Shown one piece after another: positions 17,770 to 28,813 of a DNA stretch of 64,000 nt (position 1 is the first letter of the stretch; each line of letters opens with the position of its first letter). A program made the translations under genes and the position numbers. Where the stretch lies: contig NZ_MAKX01000002.1 of NCBI RefSeq assembly GCF_001693415.1, forward strand, positions 186,001 to 250,000, given 5' to 3'. This DNA is from Tenacibaculum soleae. GTDB taxonomy: Bacteria; Bacteroidota; Bacteroidia; Flavobacteriales; Flavobacteriaceae. The notes beneath the pieces were generated by a model. That model had not been told where the DNA came from, ran no database searches, and worked only from the letters and a program-made list of their open reading frames with translations.

Positions 17770-20700
17770 ATGAAAAAAATCATTTTTTTATTATTAATTT
17801 TATTTCCTTCAATCATTCTCTCTCAAGACGGTGGTACTACTTGTGACACTTCTGAGCCTATGTGTTCGGATAATAATGGTGTAAAAATATTTAACAATAC
17901 AACAAACACTTCTGGTACTGGTAATATTGCTTGTTTATATACAACCCCTAACCCTTCTTGGTTTTATATTAAAGTGGAATCAACCGGAAATTTAGAGTTT
18001 GAAATTATTCAATCTACCGATTTTGATGCAAGTGGTAACCCTATAGGATCTGCTCTTGATGTTGATTTTGCAGCTTGGGGACCTTTTTCTACTTCAGATT
18101 CTAACTGTACAACCTTAGCTAAAGAATGTTTAGATAGTAGTGGAAATTCAATACCGTGTCCTGATAATGTTTTCTCTCCTGTTTTTTACACTAATAATTT
18201 AGATAACACCAATATTATTGATTGTAGTTATTCTGGTTCTGGTAGAGAAAACTTTACCATTACTAATGCGCAAGCAGGTGAGTTTTACATTTTATTAATA
18301 ACAAACTTTGATAATGGTACAGGTAAAATTAAACTAGAACAAACTAATTATGCTGGAATTGGTGCTGGAACAACTGATTGCTCAATTGTTTCTGGAGAGC
18401 TAGGTCCTGATCAAGATATTTGTGATGGAACTACTGTTACTTTAGATGGTACCCCTACCGTTGGAACCGTTACTAATTATGAATGGCAAGTAGATACTGG
18501 TAGCGGATTTACAACAATTACTGGAGAAAACAATGCTACTTTAAGTATTAACAACAATCTTTCAGGAACATACAAAAGTATAATTACTGATAATTTAGGT
18601 AATAAAGCTACTGACGATGTTGTTATTAATTTTTTACCACTTCCAATAACAACCAATATTACCTTAAATCAATGCGATACCGATACTGATTTAAGCACAA
18701 ATATTAACCTAACTTTAGCAGAGACAAATATCTCAACCAATCATATAAATGAAACTTTTAAATATTACCCTACTAAAAATGACGCTATAAACGATACAGC
18801 CGAAATAACCAACCAAACAAATCATCCTGTTACTGATGGAGATATTATTTGGGTTAGAACAATTTCTGATAAAGGCTGTTCTCAAATATCTGAAATAAAA
18901 ATTACGGTAGGTTATCAAGCCGATGTTATTTATCCTAAAGAATTTGCTAATTGTGATGATTATTTAGATGCTGATGGAAATAATACTGCTAGCAATAGTG
19001 ATACTGACGGAATTACCAATTTTGACTTAAGCTCTGTTGAACCTGACATCAAAGCTACTTTCCCTGCTGCTAATAGAGCCAACTTAACGGTTTTAATTTT
19101 TGAAACCATAGCTGATAGAGACGCTGTAACTAACAATATAACTAATATTTCTAATTACCGTAATAAAAATATACCTGCAACCACCCCACAATCATTATAT
19201 GTTAAAATAATTGATAAAACAAACAACAATTGTGAAGGCTTGGGAAGCTTTACTATTGAAGTAAAGCCAATACCTGTTGCTAATAATGTTGCAAATTTTG
19301 AGTATTGTGATGACTTTGCTAGTGGAACCTATAATGATGGTAAAAATATTGATATCAATTTAAGAGATAGTGTTAATAATATTTTAGGAACTTCACAAGT
19401 ACCATCAGATTACACCGTTACTTTTCATACTAGCCCTACTGATGCTAATTCTGGAAATGCTCCCATTTCAAATGATACCAATTATACAAATCAAACAAGA
19501 GATATAGAAACCATTTATGTTCGTGTTGAGAATAATGATACCGGATGTTTTAATGACCACCTAACTTTTGACATCATTATAAATCCTTTACCAGTTATAA
19601 CAAACCCTATTCCTGACCTAGAAATTTGTGATGTTATAACATCAGGTGATGGCGATTCTAGAAATAGAATTGTGCAAAATATTAATTTATCTGAAAGAGA
19701 TATCGATGTTCTTAATGGTAGAGACCCTGCCTTATTTGAAATTACATATCACAGAACTAACCAAGATGCTATTGATGGAGTGTCGCCTCTCAATAAAACA
19801 AATTACACTAACGATCCTGCACACACAAACTTTCCTGCTGATTTTTCAACTGACGCACCAGCAACTGAATTAATTTATATTAGTATTCTTAACAAAAACA
19901 CCAATTGTAGATATGGTATTGCTACTTTACAATTAGTGATATATCCTGAACCTCTTATTCCTTTAAATATCACAAATTATACAGATTGTGATAATAAATC
20001 AGACTCTTTTTTAGATGATGCTAACGGAATAAACGGAGATATTACACTTAAAAATAAAACAACAGAAATACTTGTAAACTATCCTACAAGCGAACACAGT
20101 AATTTTACCGTTACCTTTCATGAAAATTTATCGGATGTTGAGTCGGGAGCAAACCCACTTGATGAAAACAAATATGAAAATACTGCAAACAATCAAACGA
20201 TATATGTTAGGGTTAAAAATGATAAAACTTCATGTGTTAATAACAATTTAACTTTTAACATCATCATAAATCCGTTGCCAGATTTCATAGTATATAGTCC
20301 TGTTATTGTATGTTTAAATAATCCTCAAACAAGATTAGAACCTATAAATCCTAATGCTACTTATAGTTATGAATGGACACTAAAAGGCAACCCTACTGTT
20401 TTAAGTACCAATGCTTTTTATGACGTTACAGTAGGCGGAACCTATGTTGTTACCGCAACTATGCAAGACGGAACTAGTTGTAAAAGAAGTAGAGAAATTG
20501 TAGTAAATGAATCTATAAACCCAACTTTAACAAATGATGATATTGTTATTGTTGACGACACAAATAATAGTGGATTAGATAATTATTCAATTAAAATAAT
20601 TACTGAAAATCAAAATTTAGGAATTGGTGATTACGAGTTTGCTATTACTGATGAAGATAACAATATAACAGGTTTTCAAGACGAACCTTTATTTGATAAC

Positions 20701-21057
20701 ATTTCAGGAGGTTTTTATACTGTTTTTGTTAGAGATAAAAATGGATGTCAGCCCGATGCCACTATAGAAATATCAGTTATTGAATATCCTAAATTTTTAA
20801 CTCCTAACGGAGATGGAAAAAATGATACTTGGAAAATTAAAGGAGCTAATTCTAGTTTTTATCCTTCAAGCAACATTACAATTGTTGATCGATATGGTAA
20901 AATTGTAGCTATTATTCCTATTGACAATCAGGGGTGGAATGGAACCTATAAAGGCAAATTGTTACCATCTAATGATTACTGGTTTAAAATTTATTTAGTT
21001 GACCGAAAAGGTAAAATTCACCAACATCAAGGGCATTTTTCTCTTTTAAGAAAATAA
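17770..21057 (+). CDS. Large secreted T9SS type-B protein with Ig-like repeats
   Basis: A 1095-residue protein with a signal peptide (MKKIIFLLLILFPSIILSQ), a cysteine-containing N-terminal domain to about residue 190, and a run of about five related domains of 100-115 residues. Each begins with a Cys-Asp motif (LNQCDTD, NCDDYLD, YCDDFA, ICDVIT, DCDNKSD) and ends in a strand such as IYVRVEN followed by a Cys and INPLP. The last 85 residues are the gliding-motility-associated sorting domain (FLTPNGDGKNDTWKIKG, GWNGTYKG, LPSNDYWFKI, HFSLLRK). It is exported by the type IX system and is probably surface-attached and adhesin-like. It lies 44 bases behind the frameshifted relative, with which it shares domains. 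Confidence 0.88.
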   Translation: MKKIIFLLLILFPSIILSQDGGTTCDTSEPMCSDNNGVKIFNNTTNTSGTGNIACLYTTPNPSWFYIKVESTGNLEFEIIQSTDFDASGNPIGSALDVDFAAWGPFSTSDSNCTTLAKECLDSSGNSIPCPDNVFSPVFYTNNLDNTNIIDCSYSGSGRENFTITNAQAGEFYILLITNFDNGTGKIKLEQTNYAGIGAGTTDCSIVSGELGPDQDICDGTTVTLDGTPTVGTVTNYEWQVDTGSGFTTITGENNATLSINNNLSGTYKSIITDNLGNKATDDVVINFLPLPITTNITLNQCDTDTDLSTNINLTLAETNISTNHINETFKYYPTKNDAINDTAEITNQTNHPVTDGDIIWVRTISDKGCSQISEIKITVGYQADVIYPKEFANCDDYLDADGNNTASNSDTDGITNFDLSSVEPDIKATFPAANRANLTVLIFETIADRDAVTNNITNISNYRNKNIPATTPQSLYVKIIDKTNNNCEGLGSFTIEVKPIPVANNVANFEYCDDFASGTYNDGKNIDINLRDSVNNILGTSQVPSDYTVTFHTSPTDANSGNAPISNDTNYTNQTRDIETIYVRVENNDTGCFNDHLTFDIIINPLPVITNPIPDLEICDVITSGDGDSRNRIVQNINLSERDIDVLNGRDPALFEITYHRTNQDAIDGVSPLNKTNYTNDPAHTNFPADFSTDAPATELIYISILNKNTNCRYGIATLQLVIYPEPLIPLNITNYTDCDNKSDSFLDDANGINGDITLKNKTTEILVNYPTSEHSNFTVTFHENLSDVESGANPLDENKYENTANNQTIYVRVKNDKTSCVNNNLTFNIIINPLPDFIVYSPVIVCLNNPQTRLEPINPNATYSYEWTLKGNPTVLSTNAFYDVTVGGTYVVTATMQDGTSCKRSREIVVNESINPTLTNDDIVIVDDTNNSGLDNYSIKIITENQNLGIGDYEFAITDEDNNITGFQDEPLFDNISGGFYTVFVRDKNGCQPDATIEISVIEYPKFLTPNGDGKNDTWKIKGANSSFYPSSNITIVDRYGKIVAIIPIDNQGWNGTYKGKLLPSNDYWFKIYLVDRKGKIHQHQGHFSLLRK

Positions 21058-21085
21058 GTGCAACATTATTTTTAATGACTCACAC

Positions 21086-21119
21086 AAAACCTAATGAATA
21101 TTTTTCGTTAGGTTTTTTT
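21086..21119 (+). terminator. Rho-independent terminator after the T9SS gene
   Basis: The stem AAAACCTAATGA / TCGTTAGGTTTT surrounds a short AT loop and ends in seven T's, 28 bases after the stop. Confidence 0.85.
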
Positions 21120-21275
21120 ATGATAAATTATCAAAAATAATTGTACAACTCTTTTTAATTTTTAATAATTCATGATATTTACTCCAATAAAATATCGTAA
21201 AATTTATAATTATCACAATTAAACCATAAGTAAAATCTCAACAAATCATCAATAGTATATCAATAAAACTATCCG

Positions 21276-21283
21276 TATTTTTG
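21276..21283 (+). promoter_or_regulatory. -7 box immediately before uvrB
   Basis: TATTTTTG ends four bases before the uvrB ATG at 21288, the same spacing as before the histidine kinase gene. It predicts a leaderless transcript. No clear -33 box is present. Confidence 0.45.
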
Positions 21284-21287
21284 TTGT

Positions 21288-23276
21288 ATGGACTTTGAAT
21301 TACACTCAGATTTTAAACCTACCGGCGATCAGCCTACAGCAATAAAACAATTAGTAAATGGGCTAGACTCCAATGAAAAACACCAAACATTATTGGGTGT
21401 TACTGGTTCTGGTAAAACCTTTACCGTTGCCAATGTTGTTGCCGAAGTAAATCGCCCTACCTTGGTATTGGCGCATAACAAAACATTAGCTGCTCAATTA
21501 TATTCTGAGTTTAAGCAATTTTTCCCGAACAATGCTGTAGAGTATTTTGTTTCTTATTATGATTACTATCAACCAGAAGCTTATATTCCTGTTACGGGCA
21601 CTTTTATTGAGAAAGATTTATCTATAAATGATGAAATAGAACGCTTACGAATTAGTACTTCTTCTTCCCTACTTTCGGGACGTAGAGATATTATTGTAAT
21701 TGCATCAGTTTCTTGTTTGTACGGTATCGGAAATCCGAATGAGTTTAAGAAAAATGTAATTCCGATTGAAGTAGATCAGCAAATTTCGCGCACAAAATTC
21801 TTACATCAACTAGTTACCAGTTTGTATTCTAGGACTGAAATAGAGATAAAAAGCGGAACTTTTAGAGTAAAAGGTGATGTGGTCACTATTTATCCTTCAT
21901 ACGGAGATAGCGGTTATCGTGTGCATTTTTTTGGTGATGAAATTGAAGAAATTGAAACTTTTAATATAGAGAACAACCAAATAATTGAAAAATTAACCGA
22001 ACTAACCATTTACCCTGCTAACTTGTTTGTTACCTCGCCTGATGTATTGCAAAATGCGATTCATAAAATACAGGAAGACATGGTTAAACAGGTTGATTAT
22101 TTTAAAGAAATAGGTAAACATCTAGAAGCTAAACGATTGTTAGAACGTACCGAATTCGATTTAGAAATGATTCGTGAATTAGGGTATTGTTCTGGTATCG
22201 AAAACTATTCTCGTTATTTAGATGGTCGAGATCCTGGTACGCGCCCGTTCTGTTTGTTAGATTATTTCCCAGAAGATTATTTAATGGTGATTGACGAAAG
22301 CCACGTTACCATTCCGCAAACACATGCCATGTATGGTGGTGACAGAAGTAGAAAAGAGAATTTAGTAGAATACGGATTCCGTTTACCTGCCGCGATGGAC
22401 AATCGTCCATTAAAATTTGATGAATTTGAATTGTTACAAAACCAAGTAATTTATGTTTCTGCAACGCCTGCTGATTATGAACTACAAAAAACTGAAGGTG
22501 TTTTTGTAGAGCAAGTAATTCGCCCTACCGGATTATTAGATCCTGTAATAGAAGTGCGACCAAGTTTAAATCAGATTGATGATTTAATAGAAGAAATTCA
22601 AATTCGTGTAGAAAAAGATGAACGTACTTTGGTTACCACTTTAACCAAACGAATGGCAGAAGAATTGGCTAAATATTTAACCAGAATACAGGTTCGCTGT
22701 CGTTATATACATTCGGATGTTGATACTTTAGAGCGTGTGCAAATAATGCAAGATTTACGTAAAGGTATATTTGATGTTTTAATTGGTGTAAACCTACTTC
22801 GTGAAGGATTGGATTTACCTGAAGTATCGTTAGTAGCTATTTTAGATGCCGATAAAGAAGGTTTTTTACGTAGCCATCGATCTATTACACAAACTGTTGG
22901 TAGAGCCGCAAGAAATGTAAACGGACTTGCCATTTTATATGCCGATAAAGTTACCAATAGTATGCAACAAACTATGGACGAAACCAACCGTAGGCGTGAA
23001 AAACAAATTAACTACAATACTAAAAACGGAATTACACCTACACAAATAAATAAAAAATTAGACAATACACTTTCTAAAGATACCACAGCTACCTATCAGT
23101 ATGACAATGCTATACAAAAAGCTGCTGAACAAGATTTAGAATACTTACCAAAAGAAGAAATAGAAAAACGTATTCGTGCCAAACGTAAACAAATGGAAGA
23201 AGCTGCCAAAAGTTTAGATTTTATGATTGCCGCACAATTGCGTGATGAAATTGCAGTTTTAAGGAAGAGTTTGTAG
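21288..23276 (+). CDS. uvrB: Excinuclease ABC subunit B
   Basis: A 662-residue nucleotide-excision-repair helicase-like protein. Walker A GVTGSGKT is at residues 37-44; the DNA-clamping beta-hairpin region is YFVSYYDYYQPEAYIP; Walker B is MVIDESHV; helicase motifs include YVSATPADYEL and QTVGRAARN. A C-terminal UVR domain (EEAAKSLDFMIAAQLRDEI) binds UvrA/UvrC. Length and motifs are complete. It stands alone between a terminator and an unrelated gene. SOS control cannot be judged, as Bacteroidetes lack the E. coli LexA box. Confidence 0.98.
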   Translation: MDFELHSDFKPTGDQPTAIKQLVNGLDSNEKHQTLLGVTGSGKTFTVANVVAEVNRPTLVLAHNKTLAAQLYSEFKQFFPNNAVEYFVSYYDYYQPEAYIPVTGTFIEKDLSINDEIERLRISTSSSLLSGRRDIIVIASVSCLYGIGNPNEFKKNVIPIEVDQQISRTKFLHQLVTSLYSRTEIEIKSGTFRVKGDVVTIYPSYGDSGYRVHFFGDEIEEIETFNIENNQIIEKLTELTIYPANLFVTSPDVLQNAIHKIQEDMVKQVDYFKEIGKHLEAKRLLERTEFDLEMIRELGYCSGIENYSRYLDGRDPGTRPFCLLDYFPEDYLMVIDESHVTIPQTHAMYGGDRSRKENLVEYGFRLPAAMDNRPLKFDEFELLQNQVIYVSATPADYELQKTEGVFVEQVIRPTGLLDPVIEVRPSLNQIDDLIEEIQIRVEKDERTLVTTLTKRMAEELAKYLTRIQVRCRYIHSDVDTLERVQIMQDLRKGIFDVLIGVNLLREGLDLPEVSLVAILDADKEGFLRSHRSITQTVGRAARNVNGLAILYADKVTNSMQQTMDETNRRREKQINYNTKNGITPTQINKKLDNTLSKDTTATYQYDNAIQKAAEQDLEYLPKEEIEKRIRAKRKQMEEAAKSLDFMIAAQLRDEIAVLRKSL

Positions 23277-23327
23277 AAATATTTGGATTGATTCTTAAAG
23301 TAAAATCAAGTAACTTCGTAATTGAAC

Positions 23328-23355
23328 GATATCCATCATTGAAATAATGGATATC
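23328..23355. other. Inverted repeat between uvrB and the next gene
   Basis: Perfect 9-base arms GATATCCAT / ATGGATATC surround a 10-base loop. There is no T-run on either side, so it is a weak candidate for termination; an operator or mRNA-stabilising hairpin is possible. Confidence 0.4.
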
Positions 23356-23386
23356 TTAACATTTAGACAAAATTAACTAATTAAAA

Positions 23387-24580
23387 ATGAAAATGAAAAA
23401 ACAACTCTTATTCCTTTTAATAACTATTTTAAGTTTTAATTGTTATTCACAGATTTCTTTTGAGAAAGGATATTACATTGATAACAGTAATCAAAAAACC
23501 AATTGTTTAATCAAAAATATTGATTGGAAAAATAATCCAACTCAATTTGAATATAAACTATCCGAAAATAGCGAATCGAAAAAAAAAACTATAGAATCAA
23601 TTAAAGAATTTGGTATTAATAATATTTCAAAATACGTCAGGAGCATTGTAAATATTGATAGGTCCAGTGAGGATATCAAAAAATTAAGTTATGATAGAAA
23701 CCCTATATTTAAAGAAGAGAAACTTTTTTTAAAAGTATTAATTGAAGGTAAAGCAAACTTGTATCTATTAGAAGATGGAAATTTGAGAAGATTCTTTTTT
23801 AACAAAGAAAATTCGGCTATTGAACAATTAATTTTCAAATCCTACAAAACTCCGAATAATCAAATTGGTAAGAATAATAGGTTTAAGAATCAACTTTGGA
23901 ATAACCTAAAATGTCCAAATTTGAAAATAAACAAAGTTGAAAATCTAAGTTATCAAAAAAATGACATAGTTGATTTTTTTGTAGAATATAACGAATGTAA
24001 CGGTGAAAAAAATACCAATTATGAAGAAAAACAGAAAAAAGACTTATTTAATTTAAGTATTCGACCTGGTTTTAATAATTCTTCTCTTTCAGTTCAAAAT
24101 AGTATTTATAGTTCTAGAGATACAGATTTTGATAATGAGTTCGGGTTTCGATTTGGTATTGAGGCAGAATTTATTATGCCTTTTAATAAAAATAAATGGT
24201 CATTAATAATCGAGCCAACTTATCAATATTATAAGTCGGAAAAAGAAACAAGAAATCGTAATGTTAAAGCTGACTATAAATCAATTGAAATACCCGTTGG
24301 TATAAGGCATTATTTTTTTTTAAATGAGAACTCAAAAATGTTCGTTAATGGTTCATTCATTTTTGATTTCAGTAATAATTCCATTGTTGATTATAGTATT
24401 GGAACAGATTTAGAAATCAAAACAAGAAATAACTTCGCATTTGGTATAGGTTATAGGTATAATGATAAGTATAGTCTGGAATTGAGATATCAAACAAGTA
24501 GGGAAGTTTTAAGTGATTATATTGCTTGGAGTTCTGATTATAATACATTTTCAGTAATATTTGGGTATTCCTTTTTTTAA
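23387..24580 (+). CDS. Secreted protein with outer-membrane beta-barrel C-terminus
   Basis: A 397-residue protein of unknown role. It has a signal peptide (KQLLFLLITILSFNCYSQ), a mixed N-terminal region of about 180 residues, and from about residue 220 a PorT/OmpA-like barrel of amphipathic strands (LFNLSIRPGFNNSSL, FGFRFGIEAEFIMPF, WSLIIEPTYQYY, YKSIEIPVGIRHYFF, FAFGIGYRYNDKYSLELRY, FSVIFGYSFF) ending in Phe. It is therefore probably embedded in the outer membrane. A second ATG at 23393 (MKKQLL) is an equally good start. The N-terminal half matches nothing I recognise. Confidence 0.7.
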   Translation: MKMKKQLLFLLITILSFNCYSQISFEKGYYIDNSNQKTNCLIKNIDWKNNPTQFEYKLSENSESKKKTIESIKEFGINNISKYVRSIVNIDRSSEDIKKLSYDRNPIFKEEKLFLKVLIEGKANLYLLEDGNLRRFFFNKENSAIEQLIFKSYKTPNNQIGKNNRFKNQLWNNLKCPNLKINKVENLSYQKNDIVDFFVEYNECNGEKNTNYEEKQKKDLFNLSIRPGFNNSSLSVQNSIYSSRDTDFDNEFGFRFGIEAEFIMPFNKNKWSLIIEPTYQYYKSEKETRNRNVKADYKSIEIPVGIRHYFFLNENSKMFVNGSFIFDFSNNSIVDYSIGTDLEIKTRNNFAFGIGYRYNDKYSLELRYQTSREVLSDYIAWSSDYNTFSVIFGYSFF

Positions 24581-24711
24581 AAAACACACCATAATACTTT
24601 ATAAAATTAATTACTAATCTAACCTTAGGAAAGTTTTTAAGAACTTTTGATATGTGATTTATTTGCTAAATTACATACTACACATAACAAATCTTAAAAA
24701 TAATAACCAAC

Positions 24712-24744
24712 AAAAAAACCTCACTTTAAAAGTGAGGTTTTTTT
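24712..24744. terminator. Bidirectional terminator between convergent genes
   Basis: The stem AACCTCACTT / AAGTGAGGTT has a TAAA loop, an A-run on the left and a T-run on the right. It serves the plus-strand barrel gene and the minus-strand sucC, which ends at 24774. Confidence 0.9.
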
Positions 24745-24773
24745 CTAAATATATTTAACTAAAAACTAATTTT

Positions 24774-25970
24774 TTACGCTCCTAAAACTTCAGCAACTTT
24801 ATCTGCAGCTTCTTGAAACTCAGTAGCAGAAATAATTTCCATTCCGCTATTATCAATTAATTCTTTTGCTTCTTTAGCATTTGTTCCTTGTAAACGACAA
24901 ATAATAGGCACATTAATTTTGTCTCCCATGTTTTTGTACGCATCTACAACACCTTGAGCAACACGATCACAACGAACGATTCCTCCAAAAATGTTTACTA
25001 AAATTGCTTTTACGTTAGGATCTTTTAAGATGATTCCGAAAGCAGTTTCAACACGTTGTGCATCTGCAGTACCACCAACATCTAAAAAGTTAGCTGGGTC
25101 ACCACCTGCCTGCTTAATTAAATCCATAGTTCCCATTGCTAAACCAGCTCCGTTTACCATACATCCAACATTACCATCTAAATCTACATAGTTTAAACCA
25201 GCAGCTTTTGCTTCTACTTCAATAGGATTTTCTTCACGAATATCACGCATTGCGGCATAATCTTTATGACGGTATAAAGCATTTTCATCTAAAGTAACTT
25301 TAGCATCAACAGCCATTATTTTATCATCAGATGTTTTTAACACTGGGTTAATTTCAAACATTGCTGAATCTGACTTGATGTAAGCAGTATACAATGCCGT
25401 AGCAAATTTTACCATTTCTTTTAATGCTCCTCCGCTTAAACCTAGGTTGAAAGCAATTTTACGTGCTTGAAAAGGCATTAATCCTAAAGCTGGATCAATT
25501 TCTTCTGTAAAAATTAAGTGAGGTGTTTCTTCAGCTACCGTTTCAATATCCATACCACCTTCTGTAGAATACATAATCATATTTCTACCAGTTGCACGGT
25601 TTAATAAAACCGACATATAAAATTCACTTGGTTCAGAGTCACCAGGATAATATACATCTTCAGCAATTAAAACCTGATTTACTAATTTTCCTTCTGCAGA
25701 TGTTTGAGGAGTAATTAACATCATTCCTAAAATATCATTAGAAATACTTTTTACCTCATCTAAATTTTTAGCCAACTTAACACCACCACCTTTTCCACGA
25801 CCACCTGCGTGTACTTGAGCTTTTATTACGTGCCAACCTGTACCTGTTTCTTCTGTTAATTTCTTTGCTGCTTCAACAGCTTCTTCTGGTGTATTTGCAA
25901 CAATTCCGCGTTGAATACGAACTCCAAAACTGTTTAATATTTCTTTACCTTGATATTCGTGTAAGTTCAT
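24774..25970 (-). CDS. sucC: ADP-forming succinate-CoA ligase subunit beta
   Basis: A 398-residue ATP-grasp subunit of the TCA-cycle enzyme that converts succinyl-CoA to succinate with formation of ATP or GTP. Landmarks are the start [17 protein letters not shown], the ATP-grasp [41 protein letters not shown], and the C-terminal ligase part [28 protein letters not shown] and [11 protein letters not shown]. The ATG at 25970 is preferred over one nine codons upstream because it matches the conserved N-terminus. The alpha subunit gene sucD is not adjacent, which is usual in Flavobacteriia. Confidence 0.96.
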   Translation of the reverse strand: MNLHEYQGKEILNSFGVRIQRGIVANTPEEAVEAAKKLTEETGTGWHVIKAQVHAGGRGKGGGVKLAKNLDEVKSISNDILGMMLITPQTSAEGKLVNQVLIAEDVYYPGDSEPSEFYMSVLLNRATGRNMIMYSTEGGMDIETVAEETPHLIFTEEIDPALGLMPFQARKIAFNLGLSGGALKEMVKFATALYTAYIKSDSAMFEINPVLKTSDDKIMAVDAKVTLDENALYRHKDYAAMRDIREENPIEVEAKAAGLNYVDLDGNVGCMVNGAGLAMGTMDLIKQAGGDPANFLDVGGTADAQRVETAFGIILKDPNVKAILVNIFGGIVRCDRVAQGVVDAYKNMGDKINVPIICRLQGTNAKEAKELIDNSGMEIISATEFQEAADKVAEVLGA

Positions 25971-25994
25971 TAGATATGAATTTTTAAAGTCGAA

Positions 25995-26002
25995 CAAAAA
26001 TA
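25995..26002 (-). promoter_or_regulatory. Candidate -7 box of sucC
   Basis: TATTTTTG on the minus strand, 24 bases before the chosen sucC start. It supports the start at 25970, because an earlier start would leave almost no leader. Confidence 0.5.
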
Positions 26003-26153
26003 CAAATTCAATTTATAATACATTACTATTTAGCATAATTATTACAATTTTTATTTTCTTATTAATTTAATATTTTAACTGTAACAAAGCTTTTTTTAAC
26101 ATGTCTTTACAGTAATTAACACTAATTTATGATTTAAAAGTTGATTTCATAAA

Positions 26154-26161
26154 TATTTTTG
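26154..26161 (+). promoter_or_regulatory. Candidate -7 box of the DUF5916 gene
   Basis: TATTTTTG, 26 bases before the ATG at 26188. No -33 TTTG is evident. Confidence 0.45.
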
Positions 26162-26187
26162 CACTCTACTATACTATCTAAACAACT

Positions 26188-28722
26188 ATGTATAAAATTA
26201 ATAATTTACTAATCGCTATTCTATTTATTTATAAAGGAGTTAGTGCACAAGAAATTAATCAGACAAGAAAAAAAATTAATGCCACTCGTTTAGAGTACCC
26301 TCCTAAAATTGACGGTATTATAGATGAAGTTGTTTGGAAAAAAGCCCCTGTTGCAAAAGATTTTGTAATGATGCGACCCAATAATGGAAAACCAGAACCT
26401 GTTACGCATAAAACTGAGGTTAAATTTACCTACGATGATGATGCAATTTATATTGCAGCTTTAATGCACACACCTGACGGAAGTAAAGTCCCTGCCGAGT
26501 TTACAAATAGAGATCGATTTGGAAATTCTGATTTTTTTATGCTAATGATAAATCCTAATGATGATGGGCAAAACCCCACCATGTTTATTGTTACCGCCTC
26601 AGGAGTTCAATTAGACGCTAAAGTATCTAACAATGGTAATAATGAAGATTATAATTGGAGTGCTGTTTGGGATAGTAGTGTTAAAATTAACAAGAAAAAC
26701 TGGGTGGTAGAAATGAAAATTCCATACAGAGCTTTACGTTTCGCAAACGAGTCTGTACAAGACTGGGGAATTAATTATCATAGAGATATTCGTAATTTGA
26801 ATGCTCGCTATACTTGGAATCATATTGACAACACACAAGGTACTTGGACGCAATACGATGGATTAGTAAAGAATTTAAAAAATATTACACCTCCTACTCG
26901 TTTAAATTTTTACCCGTATGCATCAGCTACCACAACTACTTTTGAAGGAAAAACTGATTTTAACTGGAGTGTAGGAATGGATGTAAAATACGGTATTACC
27001 GAAAACTTTACTTTAGACGCTACTTTAATTCCTGATTTTAGTCAAGTAGCTTTTGATAATGTTACCCTAAATTTAGGGCCTTTTGAACAACAGTTTTCAG
27101 AGCAACGTCAATTTTTTACAGAAGGAACAGAGCTTTTTACAAAAGGACGCTTGTTTTACTCTCGTAGAATTGGAAACAGCCCTATTGATCAGTTTGCAAG
27201 CGAACGCGAAAACGACGATGCTTTTATTAATAACAAAAAAGTAAATGACGAAATTATTGATGCTCCTGAAAAAGTGCAAATGTTAAATGCCATTAAAATT
27301 TCGGGGAGAACAAAAGGTGGTTTAGGTATTGGTTTTTTTAACGCTATAACAGAGAAGACTGAAGCAACTGTAGAAAGAACTGAAAAAACAATCATTGGAC
27401 TAGATACTATTACTAATACAAGTACTTATAAAACTACGGTAAATCCTTTTTCTAACTATAATATATTAGTATTAGACCAACAGTTTAATAAAAACTCATC
27501 TGTAACATTAATTAACACAAACGTTACTCGTGATGGCAGGTTTAGAGATGCTAATGTTACCGGATTACTATGGCATGTAGAGGATAAAAAAAGTACTTAT
27601 AATGTTGACGGTTCTTTTAAAATGAGTGCTATATCTGATGATATAGACAACCCTAATACTGGATATACATTTGATACCAGTATTGGTAAACATGCTGGTA
27701 ATTGGCGTGGAGAAATTGGTTATAATTTCGAAAACAAAGATTACAACCCTAATGATATGGGTATTTTATTTAGCAATAACGAACAAACTATTTATGGTTT
27801 TGCTGCATACCACCAACTAAATCCGATAGGAATTTTTAATAATTACAGAATAAGTACTTCCTATAACATTAATTTTTTACACAACCCAGGTACGTATACA
27901 GGCACTAATGCTAGCTTATCTTTTAGCGCACAAACAACCAAACGCTTTGGTTTTGGTGGAAATATAAATTTTAATTCTGAAAGAAAAGACTTTTTTGAAG
28001 CTCGTGAAGGAAGTACAAGTGGTATTTATTTTAAAAGACCTCAAAGAATAAACATCAACCACTGGGGCTCTACTGATTATCGAAAAAAGTTCGCCATTGA
28101 TTATGATTGGTACTACAATTTTTTTAAAAACAACCCTAAAGAAGGCTATGGATTTAAAATAGCTCCAAGATATCGTTTCAACAATCAATTTTCTTTAGTT
28201 TATGATTTTAGATTTAATAAAACAAATAATGATCAAGGTTTTGTTAATAAGATAGATACTGATGACGTAAATGATAACAATGCTTTAGCTCCTCATTTAA
28301 ACGAAATCGTTTTTGGGCAAAGAGATTGGACTACTTACAATAATTCATTAACAGGTAAATATAGTTTTAATGCCAAATCTTCATTATCACTTTCTTTTCG
28401 CCATAATTGGAGTAAAGTTCCGTACGAATCTCAATTTTATAGCCTAGATAAAAATAATGGGGAATTAATAGCTAATAATTATCAAGAAATTCATGATAAA
28501 AATTTTAATCGTTGGAATGTAGATTTAAACTACGTGTGGCAATTTGCTCCAGGTAGTCAAATAATTGCATTTTATAGAAACGCTATTTTTAATTCAAATG
28601 ACCAAGCGCGTCATAATTTTGCTAACAATTTAGATCAACTTTTTAAAGAAGCTAACCAGCATACATTTTCAGTCCGTCTTGTTTATTTTGTTGATTATAA
28701 CAATTTAAAAAATATTTTTTAA
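26188..28722 (+). CDS. DUF5916 protein with CBM9-like N-terminal domain
   Basis: An 844-residue secreted or outer-membrane protein. After a signal peptide ([17 protein letters not shown]), residues 30-230 form a family-9 carbohydrate-binding-like sandwich ([47 protein letters not shown]). The rest is the DUF5916 region, rich in strand-turn patterns ending at the C-terminus ([15 protein letters not shown]), which suggests a barrel. [17 protein letters not shown] and [19 protein letters not shown] segments are characteristic of this family. Function is unknown; some relatives are annotated as hydrolase-like, but no catalytic motif is visible here. It is transcribed alone, with its own terminator. 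Confidence 0.82.
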   Translation: MYKINNLLIAILFIYKGVSAQEINQTRKKINATRLEYPPKIDGIIDEVVWKKAPVAKDFVMMRPNNGKPEPVTHKTEVKFTYDDDAIYIAALMHTPDGSKVPAEFTNRDRFGNSDFFMLMINPNDDGQNPTMFIVTASGVQLDAKVSNNGNNEDYNWSAVWDSSVKINKKNWVVEMKIPYRALRFANESVQDWGINYHRDIRNLNARYTWNHIDNTQGTWTQYDGLVKNLKNITPPTRLNFYPYASATTTTFEGKTDFNWSVGMDVKYGITENFTLDATLIPDFSQVAFDNVTLNLGPFEQQFSEQRQFFTEGTELFTKGRLFYSRRIGNSPIDQFASERENDDAFINNKKVNDEIIDAPEKVQMLNAIKISGRTKGGLGIGFFNAITEKTEATVERTEKTIIGLDTITNTSTYKTTVNPFSNYNILVLDQQFNKNSSVTLINTNVTRDGRFRDANVTGLLWHVEDKKSTYNVDGSFKMSAISDDIDNPNTGYTFDTSIGKHAGNWRGEIGYNFENKDYNPNDMGILFSNNEQTIYGFAAYHQLNPIGIFNNYRISTSYNINFLHNPGTYTGTNASLSFSAQTTKRFGFGGNINFNSERKDFFEAREGSTSGIYFKRPQRININHWGSTDYRKKFAIDYDWYYNFFKNNPKEGYGFKIAPRYRFNNQFSLVYDFRFNKTNNDQGFVNKIDTDDVNDNNALAPHLNEIVFGQRDWTTYNNSLTGKYSFNAKSSLSLSFRHNWSKVPYESQFYSLDKNNGELIANNYQEIHDKNFNRWNVDLNYVWQFAPGSQIIAFYRNAIFNSNDQARHNFANNLDQLFKEANQHTFSVRLVYFVDYNNLKNIF

Positions 28723-28745
28723 GAAGAAAAAACACTTAAAATTTA

Positions 28746-28785
28746 AAATCAGATATACTTTAAAAGTGTATCTGATTTCTTTTTT
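28746..28785 (+). terminator. Rho-independent terminator after the DUF5916 gene
   Basis: The stem CAGATATACTT / AAGTGTATCTG, with one internal mismatch, is followed by a T-rich tail. It lies just upstream of the LolD-like start at 28814. Confidence 0.85.
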
Positions 28786-28813
28786 ATACATTCGTTACAC
28801 AGAATATAAAACT

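Noticed and set aside
23328..23355. Inverted repeat after uvrB as a terminator
   Set aside because: There is no T-run on either strand; kept only as an unexplained inverted repeat.
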